Positions 17,828 through 26,592 of a DNA stretch of 64,000 nucleotides are shown one piece after another (position 1 is the first letter of the stretch; the number at the start of each line of letters is the position of its first letter). The position numbers and the translations under genes were made by a program. The notes under the pieces are model-generated. The model did not search any database and was not told the DNA's origin. It saw only the letters and a list, made by a program, of their open reading frames with translations. Source of the stretch: Peribacillus sp. FSL E2-0218 (GTDB taxonomy: Bacteria > Bacillota > Bacilli > Bacillales > DSM-1321); assembly GCF_037992945.1 (NCBI RefSeq), contig NZ_CP150304.1, forward strand, positions 4,974,501 through 5,038,500. Reading direction: 5' to 3'.

Positions 17828-19117
17828 TCAAGTGTGAAAGCGTGTAATGGTGCTTTTCAGATTTTCCGCTTGGTTTTTGAGTTCCAACGCCGATTTTTCG
17901 ACATTTTCCATCATGTTTACCTGCTCGTTTGTCACAGCCATAACCTCCATCGCTCCAGCAGAAGTCTCCTGAGCAATGGCAGCCACTTCCTGGGACTGCC
18001 TGGATGTTTCCTCTACACTTTCCATTTGACGATCAATAAGCTCTGTAATATCTTTTACCGCAGCGACAACATTATGTACCGTTTTTGTCATGCCTTCTAT
18101 AGCTATATCCGTTTCCGTCCCCTTTTGAGCCTCTTCATTTGCCGTTTTGACCTGATCACTTATCTGCTTGACGACAGCCCTGACTTCAACCTGAATGTTT
18201 TGAACCAAGTTCGAAATGCCCTGCACAGCTTTAGCACTTTGATCCGCTAACAGCCGGACTTCTTCAGCAACAACTGCAAAACCTTTTCCATGCTCCCCCG
18301 CCCGGGCTGCTTCGATGGAGGCATTCAGTGCAAGCAGGTTCGTCTGTGCCGCGATATTTCCGACAAGCCCGATGATTTGTTCCACTTTTTTTGCATGCTC
18401 CTCCAAGCGCTCGACTGATTCCAAAGACTGTTGGTTTCCATATGCAAGCTGATTGATGCCGTCGACCAAGGAATTGACTACCGTTTTACTCTTGATGAGC
18501 TCTGCAGCCATTTCACCTGATAGACCGACGGACTCCTGCGCTTTTGTTTGAACCTCCTGGGCTAAAATGCTGACCTCGTCAATCGATTCGGCCGTATTCA
18601 TGATGGAAGCGGCTGAGGTTTCCGCCCCTTTCGAAATTTCCCCGATCGTCGTTGCCATGTTTTCTGCCTGTTCCGATGCTTTTGATGATTCTTGAGAAAT
18701 ATGGATGACCTTTTCATTCGTCTCATGGAAATTCGCTTCAATATTCCGAACCATCTCCCGCAGGTTAGAGAGCATATGGTTGAAGGCAATGCCCAATGAA
18801 CGGATTTCATCATCCGTCTTCGGCAGTACAACCGCTTCATTAATGCTGCCATCGGCGGCAATCAGCACGGCCTTTTCCAAATTTTTCAATGGCTTGGTAA
18901 TGACACCTGCTGCAAAAAACGCAAGAATCCCTGACCACAATATCCCTAATAAAAGTGTCCCTGCACCAAAACTAAGTGAATGCATGTTGGCAAAAAACAT
19001 GGGCTGGACCACGAAGATGAAAAACGCTGAGATCGAGTAGGTGATCAGAGCGAGGACCGTGATGAAGATAACTAATTTTTTTCTCAAACCAAACTTATAA
19101 CCCGAATTTCCCACCAT
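17828..19117 (-). CDS. Methyl-accepting chemotaxis-type protein with minimal extracellular part
   Basis: 429 residues. Two membrane segments (about 14-36 and 48-71) are separated by only ~12 residues, so there is no room for an extracellular ligand domain. A HAMP region follows (TKPLKNLEKAVLIAADGSIN to ~125), then a long coiled-coil signalling domain with the conserved hairpin tip IIGLVGNIAAQTNLLALNAS and EAARAGEHGKGFAVVAEEVR. It may sense membrane or cytoplasmic cues. ATG 19117 follows GGGGG. It lies between ywlE and rpiB, where B. subtilis has no such gene. Confidence 0.9.
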   Translation of the reverse strand: MVGNSGYKFGLRKKLVIFITVLALITYSISAFFIFVVQPMFFANMHSLSFGAGTLLLGILWSGILAFFAAGVITKPLKNLEKAVLIAADGSINEAVVLPKTDDEIRSLGIAFNHMLSNLREMVRNIEANFHETNEKVIHISQESSKASEQAENMATTIGEISKGAETSAASIMNTAESIDEVSILAQEVQTKAQESVGLSGEMAAELIKSKTVVNSLVDGINQLAYGNQQSLESVERLEEHAKKVEQIIGLVGNIAAQTNLLALNASIEAARAGEHGKGFAVVAEEVRLLADQSAKAVQGISNLVQNIQVEVRAVVKQISDQVKTANEEAQKGTETDIAIEGMTKTVHNVVAAVKDITELIDRQMESVEETSRQSQEVAAIAQETSAGAMEVMAVTNEQVNMMENVEKSALELKNQAENLKSTITRFHT

Positions 19118-19139
19118 GCTATTTCCCCCTGTAGACTTC

Positions 19140-19583
19140 TTACTCTTGCAGCCTCATGACCAATTTTTCAATTAAATCTTGCAGCTCCTTGAACGTTTCC
19201 CGATAAATGCCTTCCGAACCTCCAAATGGGTCGATTATGTCTCTATCATATTTATCGTCAAGAACGAACTCTTTTAAAGTAAAAGTCTTATCGATCATAT
19301 TGGGGTGTCCACTGATGATGACGGCTTTATGCCCTTGGGTCATGGTGAAAATATGAGTCGCCCATTCCATTTCCTCTTTGGTTAGAGGCTTCGATCGATG
19401 ATTATGGACAATGTCATTTTCAACGAGAATATGACTAGCGTGCATTGAAGCACCTTGTCCAGCGGAGGCGTAAACGCCAGCTGACCTCACTTCCACACCC
19501 GGAAGGTTCTTATTCTTCAAAATCGCTTCTGCCATTGGACTTCTGCATGTGTTGCCTGTACATACAAATAATATTCGGATCAT
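19140..19583 (-). CDS. ywlE: Protein-arginine phosphatase YwlE (low-molecular-weight PTP fold)
   Basis: 147 residues. The phosphate loop FVCTGNTCRSPMAEA (Cys8 to Arg14) and the general acid in DPFGG near residue 115 are intact. The Thr after Asn in the P-loop is the residue that makes B. subtilis YwlE prefer phospho-arginine, so protein-arginine phosphatase activity (opposing McsB, feeding Clp proteolysis control) is likely. ATG 19583 follows GGGAGG; the longer open frame upstream lacks a site. Confidence 0.92.
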   Translation of the reverse strand: MIRILFVCTGNTCRSPMAEAILKNKNLPGVEVRSAGVYASAGQGASMHASHILVENDIVHNHRSKPLTKEEMEWATHIFTMTQGHKAVIISGHPNMIDKTFTLKEFVLDDKYDRDIIDPFGGSEGIYRETFKELQDLIEKLVMRLQE

Positions 19584-19709
19584 TTTAAAGCCTCCCTTTT
19601 TATCCATTATAAGCCTTCGCAGATTTTTTATAGTCAAAAAAAAAAAACGACACTGCCTATATAAAATCCCCTTTGCCCATGATTGAGCGTTTCCGCCCTT
19701 AACCAGAAA

Positions 19710-19743
19710 CAAAAATAAAAACCGCCCCAGAAACGGAACAGTT
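19710..19743 (-). terminator. Probable terminator of mntP
   Basis: A 9-bp stem with three G-U pairs (19720-19728 with 19735-19743) followed by TTTTTATTTTT on the minus strand. Confidence 0.55.
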
Positions 19744-19773
19744 GAGGAAGGACGAATATGATGTTGGATTTAT

Positions 19774-20340
19774 TTATAACGAGAACAATAATTTCAAACC
19801 AAATGCACATAGGATGCTGCCGCCAAGAATCTCACTATAAACACCGAGCAACCCCTGCATTTTTCTTCCCAGTAAAAGACCTGCCCACGTCAAAAGGGTG
19901 GCAGCAATCCCAAAACAAAGGATGGTCACAACCGTTTTTGCACCGTAAATCCCCAGGGTCAAGCCTACCGAAAAGCTATCCAAGCTTACACCTAAGGCGA
20001 AAATCAACAGGCCTTTTCCAACAGGCGCCAGCATCTTATTTTCCCTTGAACCAGATTCATCCTTTTTACCCGGAATGAACATTTGTATTCCAAGTATGAT
20101 CAGCAAAAGACCACCTGCATATGTGGCAAAGGTTCCAAATTTATCGGAAATGAAACGCCCTGCCCCCATACCAAGCAAAGGCATCCAAATATGAAAAATG
20201 CCTACAACCAGCCCTATAGAAAATATTTGCCTCAATCTCAGCTTAAACATTCCCATGCCGAGACCGACTGAAAAGGCATCCATTCCCAACGCGAATGCCA
20301 TAAGCAATAAGGTGATGATTTCTCCAGCAAATGTATTCAT
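19774..20340 (-). CDS. mntP: MntP-type manganese efflux pump
   Basis: 188 residues, six membrane segments arranged as two related halves. Each half carries an acidic motif: ALGMDAFSVGLGMGM near residue 20 and ALGVSLDSFSVGLTLG near residue 115, the paired Asp residues of the MntP/UPF0059 family. ATG 20340 follows GGGAGGA. Corresponds to ywlD in B. subtilis. No manganese riboswitch is visible in the short upstream gap. Confidence 0.9.
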   Translation of the reverse strand: MNTFAGEIITLLLMAFALGMDAFSVGLGMGMFKLRLRQIFSIGLVVGIFHIWMPLLGMGAGRFISDKFGTFATYAGGLLLIILGIQMFIPGKKDESGSRENKMLAPVGKGLLIFALGVSLDSFSVGLTLGIYGAKTVVTILCFGIAATLLTWAGLLLGRKMQGLLGVYSEILGGSILCAFGLKLLFSL

Positions 20341-20418
20341 CCCAATCCTCCCTCGGACGTGCCTACTACATGTTATGCATGTCCGAAAAGAAATAGAAGG
20401 ATAAAAATCAGCGCTTAT

Positions 20419-21471
20419 TTATACATGCCATTCGTCAATGACTTGGTGACCTGCCGCCTTCTCAAGCCGATTCATGACTGCAGCACCAATACCTGATTCA
20501 GGAAAACTTTCACTAAAAATGATATCCACATCCAGCTCATCAAACTGACGCAAAGCATCATATAGCCCTGTGGCAACAGTATCCAATTCCGCCAATGAAC
20601 CAGGGACAACCACATGATCCGCCCTATAATCAGCTTCGTGCTCAAGAGCCGTTATGATGCCCACCCTGAGCCCTGCCTTTCTTTTTTCATCGACGAGCCT
20701 TTGCAGGAAAGCTGGATGACCTTTGACTAAATATAGAGGGGCTTTCGGTGCATAGTGAGTATATTTCATGCCTGGAGCCTTTGGGGCCGTATCCTGATTC
20801 TTCAAAGCGACATCCTGCTGCACATCGCCGATGACGGCCTTCAGTTGTTCCAGAGTCACCCCGCCGGGCCTTAAAATAATCGGGACCTCCACCGTGCAAT
20901 CAAGAACTGTGGATTCCACCCCTACACCTGTCGTGCCTCCATCGACTATGCCTGCAATCCGCCCGAATAAGTCATCCTCGACATGTTTAGCCGAAGTAGG
21001 GCTTGGTTTGCCTGAAGTATTGGCGCTGGGAGCAGCAATAGGCAGATCACTCGTGCGAATGATGCCGAGGGCAACCTGATGATCGGGCATCCTGACGCCA
21101 ACCGTGTTCAATCCGGCTGTCACAAGGTTTGATAGCTTGCCCGGTTTATGTTTCAAGATCAATGTCAAAGGTCCTGGCCAAAATTCAGCCATAAGCCTGC
21201 GAGCCTTTTCGGGAATGTCTTCAACAATATCCTCCAGTTGCCCCTTAGAGGCTATATGGACGATCAAAGGATTATCACTTGGACGGCCCTTCGCTTCAAA
21301 CACTTTTTTCACCGCCTCGTCACTTTTGGCATTCGCTCCTAGTCCATAAACGGTCTCTGTAGGAAAAGCAACCACTTGGCCGGCCTTTAACAATTCAGCC
21401 GATTCTGTAATTTGGGGATAACTTTGTAAATTATCCACATTTTTATCCACTGACCAAACTTTCGTTTTCAT
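20419..21471 (-). CDS. ywlC: L-threonylcarbamoyladenylate synthase (Sua5/YwlC)
   Basis: About 350 residues. Makes the threonylcarbamoyl-AMP used for t6A modification of ANN-decoding tRNAs. YrdC domain first (VVAFPTETVYGLGANAKSDE, KGRPSDNPLIVHI, PSANTSGKPSPT), then the Sua5 C-terminal domain (KYTHYAPKAPLYLVKG). I chose ATG 21471 because MKTKVW aligns with B. subtilis YwlC; ATG 21483 is four codons upstream and possible. Two DnaA-type boxes lie within its first codons (21431-21451). Confidence 0.93.
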   Translation of the reverse strand: MKTKVWSVDKNVDNLQSYPQITESAELLKAGQVVAFPTETVYGLGANAKSDEAVKKVFEAKGRPSDNPLIVHIASKGQLEDIVEDIPEKARRLMAEFWPGPLTLILKHKPGKLSNLVTAGLNTVGVRMPDHQVALGIIRTSDLPIAAPSANTSGKPSPTSAKHVEDDLFGRIAGIVDGGTTGVGVESTVLDCTVEVPIILRPGGVTLEQLKAVIGDVQQDVALKNQDTAPKAPGMKYTHYAPKAPLYLVKGHPAFLQRLVDEKRKAGLRVGIITALEHEADYRADHVVVPGSLAELDTVATGLYDALRQFDELDVDIIFSESFPESGIGAAVMNRLEKAAGHQVIDEWHV

Positions 21472-21712
21472 TTTAAACACCATCGCCTTTTACCATTTCT
21501 TTTTTTATCCAATCGCTTTTATATGAGCGATATTTTCATTAAATCGCATAGATTTTACTTAAAAGTACTTTGAAAGTATAAAAGAAGTATACACAGAATT
21601 CAAGCGTTATCCACAAATTGTGGATAAGCATATCGAAACGGTGGATAAGTTTGTGGATATTAATGATTAATGACAGACTTTTTCGATATTTTGTTAATAA
21701 CTCTGTGGATAT
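21431..21712. promoter_or_regulatory. Cluster of DnaA boxes between ywlC and spoIIR
   Basis: Three perfect TTATCCACA boxes: 21431-21439 (plus), 21607-21615 (plus) and 21619-21627 (minus). The last two form a palindrome. Four one-mismatch boxes lie at 21443-21451, 21640-21648, 21652-21660 and 21704-21712. Seven boxes in ~280 bp is far above chance. In B. subtilis a DnaA-bound cluster is reported, as I recall, near ywlC. The site could titrate DnaA or repress flanking genes. Confidence 0.85.
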
Positions 21713-21723
21713 GTTGTTCAATA

Positions 21724-21752
21724 ACTAAAAAAGAGGGTCATTGCCCTCTTTT
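21724..21752 (-). terminator. Terminator of spoIIR
   Basis: A perfect 9-bp stem (21729-21737 with 21744-21752, AAAAGAGGG type), 6-nt loop and T-rich tail on the minus strand, starting at the spoIIR stop. Confidence 0.8.
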
Positions 21753-22636
21753 TAAAATAGATCATTGAAAATTTCTGCGAATAATGACTTCACTTCCACC
21801 TCGGGCTCCTTTTCCCCTTCATACAATTGTTGGCTCTGTTCAGTCGATTTTGCCAGCTTTTCTTCCTCCTCTGGCGCCGCCTTCGCATTTCCCTCTGATT
21901 TCACAGCTTCTTCCTTCACTGTATCCACCTGTGCTGCCGGTCTTGCCGATTCCGCTGCCACTTCTTCCTTAACCAATTCCTCAGGCGCTTTTCCCTGTTC
22001 CTTGGTAACTACTGCTTTAGCTTGTTCGTTTGGAGCAGAGTTCTGTTCTTCCTTCGTTGCAGCATACACCTTGCCCCTCGAGGCTGACTGCGCTTCCTCT
22101 TCTTCCTCCGTTATCGGACTTTGGCTCACTGCCGTCCCATTTGAAAAATCAAGGAAGCATAACGGCGGAAACAAGACACACCACCAATTCGCGCCTTCAC
22201 CTTCGCCGAGCGTGATGATCACGGCTTCATATTCCCCGGCCGGATATAAGTATTGTCCATAAAGTTTTGTCGGAAATTCCGCTTGGCCAAAATCGACTTT
22301 CACTGACTGTTCCAAGCCATTCTCCTTTACGACCGCCTCCGCCTTGGCTTGAATATCAGGCAGATGAGAGGTAATTACATCCCTCGCCTCATCCAAGGAG
22401 GTAAGCTCCTGGACCCACTTCGTGATATCCTTATTAACCTCATCCCTAATCAACCTTTTGACTGCTTGATCCTTTTCTTCATCGCTATTTGCTAGTATCC
22501 TCAGGCGGATTGCCTCATCCGGGATCACCTTGGTTTCTTCGGCACCGACCACTTCCGCTTTCGGCATATATATACTTACAATCGTTCCTATCGTTAAGAT
22601 TACTAGATAAATAATGGCTAAATGTTTAGTTTTCAT
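21752..22636 (-). CDS. spoIIR: Stage II sporulation protein R
   Basis: About 294 residues, secreted from the forespore; it triggers SpoIIGA to process pro-SigE in the mother cell. N-terminal hydrophobic signal segment (residues ~5-25), then the conserved domain with IRLRILANSDEEKDQAVKRL and GEGANWWCVLFPPLCFLD. The C-terminal third is a Glu/Lys/Ala/Ser-rich low-complexity tail ending VKSLFAEIFNDLF, making it ~70 residues longer than B. subtilis SpoIIR. ATG 22636 was chosen over an upstream ATG because it follows GGGGG and starts MKTKHLAI. Confidence 0.93.
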   Translation of the reverse strand: MKTKHLAIIYLVILTIGTIVSIYMPKAEVVGAEETKVIPDEAIRLRILANSDEEKDQAVKRLIRDEVNKDITKWVQELTSLDEARDVITSHLPDIQAKAEAVVKENGLEQSVKVDFGQAEFPTKLYGQYLYPAGEYEAVIITLGEGEGANWWCVLFPPLCFLDFSNGTAVSQSPITEEEEEAQSASRGKVYAATKEEQNSAPNEQAKAVVTKEQGKAPEELVKEEVAAESARPAAQVDTVKEEAVKSEGNAKAAPEEEEKLAKSTEQSQQLYEGEKEPEVEVKSLFAEIFNDLF

Positions 22637-22769
22637 CGCCTTCGCCCCCTCACATGAATCAGTCTCACCATTTTCCATCTATCTTAAACTAGTAAAATAA
22701 AAAAAATGGTAAGCAGGTAGATTCCATATGCAAGCCAAACAAAAAAATCCGTCCCAAAGGAGGGACGGA

Positions 22770-23645
22770 TCATGTTAATGCAGCGAAGACCATTCGATCT
22801 TTTTCATTGATGTCATTTTCAACCGATACCCGAGCGTCAGGAAACGTCCGCAGCAGCATATCAGCAACCGCCTGCCCCTGCCCAGCGCCCACCTCGAAGC
22901 CAATCAGTCCCGGTACATTCATGACCAGCGGCAACTGTTCCATAAAGCGGCGGTAAAAGTCCAGACCGTCGCTGCCGGCAAATAAGGCACGATGCGGCTC
23001 ATGACCCGTTACCACCACTGATATGGACTTTTGATCATCAATCGGGATATATGGAGGGTTCGATAAAAGGATGTCCACCTTTTGGTTTTGCTCAATGAAC
23101 GGCAAAAGCAAATCTCCCTGCATGAACTGCACCTCGGCACCAAGCGCTCTAGCATTTCCCCTCGCCACTTCAAGGGAAGGTTCCGCTATATCCGTTGCCG
23201 ATACGAGCAAGCTTGTTTCTTCAAGCTTCATCGTAATCGCAATTGCACCGCTGCCGGTACCGATATCCGCTAAACGGAGCTTCTCGCGCTTATTAAAAAG
23301 GGACGGCATCATACGGAGTGCATGATAAATCAATTCCTCCGTTTCAGGCCTCGGTATCAGCACTTCTTCATTCACGCAGAAGGTCCGTCCATAAAACTCT
23401 TCACTGCCGATTATATATTGGATCGGCGTTCCCTCAACATGGAGTTCCACAGCCTCCTTAAAACGCCCAAAATCAGCTTCACTTAGCTCATCATGCAGGT
23501 TCGCCAACAGCATGGAGCGGGTTTGTTTCAAGAAATGCTGCAATAGGATTTCTCCGGCATTGGCATCACGATCATTCTCCTTTAAAAAAGAAGAAGCCCA
23601 TTTAAGGGCTTCGAACACTTTCAGCGCAGAATCACTCATCTGCAT
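22770..23645 (-). CDS. prmC: Release factor glutamine methyltransferase
   Basis: 291 residues. Methylates the Gln of the GGQ motif in RF1/RF2. SAM-binding ADIGTGSGAIAI and the catalytic LSNPPYIP near residue 195 are intact. The gene overlaps the end of prfA: ATG 23645 and ATG 23639 are both possible (the latter within ATGAGTGA, coupled to the prfA stop). This prfA-prmC order puts the methyltransferase next to its substrate. Confidence 0.94.
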   Translation of the reverse strand: MQMSDSALKVFEALKWASSFLKENDRDANAGEILLQHFLKQTRSMLLANLHDELSEADFGRFKEAVELHVEGTPIQYIIGSEEFYGRTFCVNEEVLIPRPETEELIYHALRMMPSLFNKREKLRLADIGTGSGAIAITMKLEETSLLVSATDIAEPSLEVARGNARALGAEVQFMQGDLLLPFIEQNQKVDILLSNPPYIPIDDQKSISVVVTGHEPHRALFAGSDGLDFYRRFMEQLPLVMNVPGLIGFEVGAGQGQAVADMLLRTFPDARVSVENDINEKDRMVFAALT

Positions 23646-24702
23646 TTTCCAGCCTGGAAGATTGGTCTTCCATGATCAAAGCATCCACGACCTCATCAAG
23701 CTTGCCTTCCATGATCTGATCGAGCTTTTGGATCGTCAAACCGATACGGTGATCCGTAACGCGGTTTTGCGGAAAGTTATACGTACGAATCCGTTCGGAA
23801 CGATCGCCCGTCCCGACTGCAAGCTTCCTGTTCTGATCATATTCCGCCTGCACTTCACGATGGATTTTATCGTATACCCTCGCCCGCAGCACTTTCATGG
23901 CTTTTTCTTTGTTCTTGATCTGTGATTTCTCATCTTGGCAAGATACAACCGTATTGGTCGGGATATGCGTCAATCGCACGGCAGACATTGTCGTATTGAC
24001 ACTTTGCCCTCCAGGACCGCTTGAAGCAAACGTATCGACCCGAACATCCTTATCGTGGATTTCGACTTCCACTTCCTCCGCTTCCGGTAAAACGGCGACC
24101 GTGGCCGTAGAGGTGTGAATCCGTCCGCCAGACTCGGTTTCAGGCACACGTTGAACACGATGGGCCCCATTTTCGAATTTCAATTTAGAATAAGCGCCAT
24201 TTCCATTAATCATGAAGATGATTTCCTTGTAGCCCCCAAGCCCAGTGGGACTTGCCTCGATGACCTCTGTACGCCAGCCCTGCACCTCGGCAAAACGGCT
24301 ATACATGCGGTATAGGCTGCCGGCAAACAAAGCCGCTTCATCTCCGCCAGCAGCGCCGCGAATTTCCATGATTACGTTTTTATCATCGTTCGGATCCTTT
24401 GGAATGAGCAATATTTTCAACTTATCTTCAAGACCTTTTATCGTCTCCTCAAGTTCGTTGATTTCCTCTTTTACCATATCACGCATATCCGCATCAAGTT
24501 TGTCATCGAGCATCGCCTTGGCTTCCTGGAGTTGCCCACGAACCGTTTTATACTCCTTATAAGCCGACGCGGTTTCTTGAATGCCGGATTGCTCCTTGGA
24601 GTATTCCCTTAATTTCTTGGAGTCATTGATGATTTCCGGGTCACTTAAAAGTTCATTCAATCTTTCATATCTATCTTCTACAGCTTGCAATCGATCAAAC
24701 AA
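23632..24702 (-). CDS. prfA: Peptide chain release factor 1
   Basis: 356 residues from TTG 24702. Reads UAA/UAG stop codons; the GGQ motif is in SSGPGGQSVNTT near residue 230. Upstream open frame to 24756 contains no good site, whereas TTG 24702 has GAGGTGA six bases before it and gives LFDRLQAVEDRYERLNELL, matching the B. subtilis start and its 356-residue length exactly. Translation start on TTG is therefore well supported. Confidence 0.96.
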   Translation of the reverse strand: MFDRLQAVEDRYERLNELLSDPEIINDSKKLREYSKEQSGIQETASAYKEYKTVRGQLQEAKAMLDDKLDADMRDMVKEEINELEETIKGLEDKLKILLIPKDPNDDKNVIMEIRGAAGGDEAALFAGSLYRMYSRFAEVQGWRTEVIEASPTGLGGYKEIIFMINGNGAYSKLKFENGAHRVQRVPETESGGRIHTSTATVAVLPEAEEVEVEIHDKDVRVDTFASSGPGGQSVNTTMSAVRLTHIPTNTVVSCQDEKSQIKNKEKAMKVLRARVYDKIHREVQAEYDQNRKLAVGTGDRSERIRTYNFPQNRVTDHRIGLTIQKLDQIMEGKLDEVVDALIMEDQSSRLENADE

Positions 24703-24861
24703 ATCATTCACCTCATAAATTTCCCGATTCAACGATATGAATCGGAAGTAATCCATCTTTTTTCACTATAAATAAGTCGTTCAGTGCCCCAGCTCAGTTC
24801 ACTTCTAGGTTAATTATAGTATAGGTGAATAATCAACGTCAAAGAGGATTCAAGAATATGG

Positions 24862-25317
24862 TCATTTCTTTAATTCAACATCTATTTTGTATTGAGGCAC
24901 CACACCCGTAATCAGATCTTCCAGTCGCTTCTTTTCTTCATTTCTTTCGTGATCGTCCTTGATTTTACCCTTATCATGGACCGTAACATGTATGGTATTG
25001 CCGTTAATCCAGACCGACCCTGCTTCATACTCCGTTTCAGACTTAACGGCATCCCGTATAACAGCTATCTCCTGCCCCATGGATGGGGAATTGTTGGATG
25101 TATGATCAGGCGTGTTGAGGATCTGATCGGAAGGCCGTTCCGCTTCATTTTCCCAATCCTTATTGGATACATGCTTTAAACCGCTGCCGACAAAATCCTT
25201 GCCATCACGGCTTTGATCGCCATATTCCGATTCATTATTGATTGCCTTGTCATTTGGACCGCATGCCGTCAGTGCAGTAAGCACAATAACCGCCATCCAT
25301 ATCATTTTCAACTTCAT
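24862..25317 (-). CDS. Putative small lipoprotein of unknown function
   Basis: 151 residues. Signal peptide with lipobox (VIVLTALTACGPND), so lipidation at Cys ~19 and anchoring outside the membrane are expected. The mature part is hydrophilic with an acidic/Asn linker, then a small mixed domain (SVWINGNTIHVTVHD to QYKIDVELK). It faintly recalls YhcN/YlaJ-type sporulation lipoproteins, but I cannot assign it. ATG 25317 follows GGAGGGTG. Sits between tdk and prfA on the same strand. Confidence 0.75.
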   Translation of the reverse strand: MKLKMIWMAVIVLTALTACGPNDKAINNESEYGDQSRDGKDFVGSGLKHVSNKDWENEAERPSDQILNTPDHTSNNSPSMGQEIAVIRDAVKSETEYEAGSVWINGNTIHVTVHDKGKIKDDHERNEEKKRLEDLITGVVPQYKIDVELKK

Positions 25318-25452
25318 ATTTTCACCCTCCATTTTGGTTGGTCAACAAGATCATTTCCTCATTAGCTTTCCCAAAATGGGACTATAATTAATCTTTTGTT
25401 CGCCTTCCATGTATTGGTCTGGATCACTGGTCCTTCGCATGTTCATTCCAAT

Positions 25453-25488
25453 AAAAAAACGCCCTAAGATCTCATTCGACCATAGGGC
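25453..25488 (-). terminator. Terminator of tdk
   Basis: Stem GCCCTA (25461-25466 with 25483-25488) extended by inner pairs, followed by seven T residues on the minus strand. Confidence 0.75.
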
Positions 25489-25497
25489 ACCCTTGAT

Positions 25498-26103
25498 TTA
25501 AATATGCTCTTTAATCCCAGCTTCCTGCTTACCTGGAACTTCATGATGATGACGGCAGCGGGGCTCGTATGATTCCGATGCACCCACAAGGATGATCGGC
25601 TCATCATAGGAGGCCGGCTTGCCATCGATCAAGCGCTGCGTCCTGCTCGCAGGTGATCCGCACACTTCACACACAGCCTGCAGCTTAGTCACAGACTCTG
25701 CTAACGATAATAGAACCGGCATAGGACCGAATGGCTCACCTCTGAAATCCTGATCGAGTCCAGCCATAATCACTCGATAACCGCTGTCCGCAAGATGCTG
25801 GGCAACCCCGATAATTTCATGATCAAAAAATTGAACTTCATCTATTGCAATGATATCCAGGGGTTTGTCCAAAAACTTAAAGATATCTGTTGAATGGGCA
25901 ATCGGCTTTGCCATCACTGAAGAGCCATTATGTGATACGACAGCCTCTTCCGCATAGCGATTATCTATAGCTGGTTTAAAAACAGCTATTTGCTCTTTGG
26001 CAAATTGAGCACGGCTGACTCGTTTAATCAATTCCTCAGATTTACCTGAAAACATGCTTCCGCAAATAAGCTCGATCCAGCCTGTTTGTTTCATTACATA
26101 CAT
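25498..26103 (-). CDS. tdk: Thymidine kinase
   Basis: 201 residues, type II thymidine kinase of pyrimidine salvage. P-loop GSMFSGKSEELIKR near residue 16, DEVQFFD, and a zinc site made of CEVCGSPASRTQR and the C-terminal CRHHHE. ATG 26103 is used (GGGAG 11 bases upstream); ATG 26094 is an alternative. Follows rpmE with a terminator hairpin between. Confidence 0.96.
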   Translation of the reverse strand: MYVMKQTGWIELICGSMFSGKSEELIKRVSRAQFAKEQIAVFKPAIDNRYAEEAVVSHNGSSVMAKPIAHSTDIFKFLDKPLDIIAIDEVQFFDHEIIGVAQHLADSGYRVIMAGLDQDFRGEPFGPMPVLLSLAESVTKLQAVCEVCGSPASRTQRLIDGKPASYDEPIILVGASESYEPRCRHHHEVPGKQEAGIKEHI

Positions 26104-26194
26104 GGAAACAGCTACTCCCTTCCACCTGTCGATCCATTGGCCAAAATTGAAGTGGACCCGGCTTTATATAAATTGTTGCTTGTTTACAGAAAAG

Positions 26195-26229
26195 AAAAAA
26201 CAGGCAAGAAAAATACTTGCCTGTTTTTT
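26195..26229 (-). terminator. Terminator of rpmE (bidirectional)
   Basis: A perfect 14-bp stem (26195-26208 with 26216-26229, core CAGGCAAG) with T runs on both strands, 13 bp after the rpmE stop. Confidence 0.88.
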
Positions 26230-26241
26230 AAAAAGTCCGGC

Positions 26242-26442
26242 TTATTTAATACCGTATTTTTTGTTGAAACGATCAACACGTCCGCCAGCTTCAGCGAATT
26301 TTTGACGACCAGTATAGAATGGGTGGCACTCTGAACAAGTCTCAACTTTGATCTCTTCTTTAACTGAACCAGTTTCAAAAGTGTTTCCGCAAGAGCAAGA
26401 TACTTTTGAAAGCTTGTAATTTGGATGAATTCCAGTTTTCAT
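26242..26442 (-). CDS. rpmE: 50S ribosomal protein L31 (zinc-containing form)
   Basis: 66 residues. The Cys set CSCGNTF and CSECHPFYTG shows the zinc-binding C+ type; a Zur-controlled C- paralog may exist elsewhere. MKTGIHPNYK start behind GGAGCTG. Position between rho and tdk matches B. subtilis. Confidence 0.97.
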   Translation of the reverse strand: MKTGIHPNYKLSKVSCSCGNTFETGSVKEEIKVETCSECHPFYTGRQKFAEAGGRVDRFNKKYGIK

Positions 26443-26592
26443 TCTTTTCAGCTCCTTCTGCCCTGAATCATTCGAAACAGAGTTATATACTTCAAGGTGA
26501 GTCTAAAACACCCTCACATTTATTGTAAAAACACATGAACCCATTATAGCAACTTAAAACTAGTTGTGCAACAGTTTGTTTCTTTACCGGTT

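Noticed and set aside
21539..21721. 60-codon minus-strand open frame in the ywlC-spoIIR gap
   Set aside because: It coincides with the DnaA-box cluster, has no ribosome site, and its composition follows the repeated box sequence.
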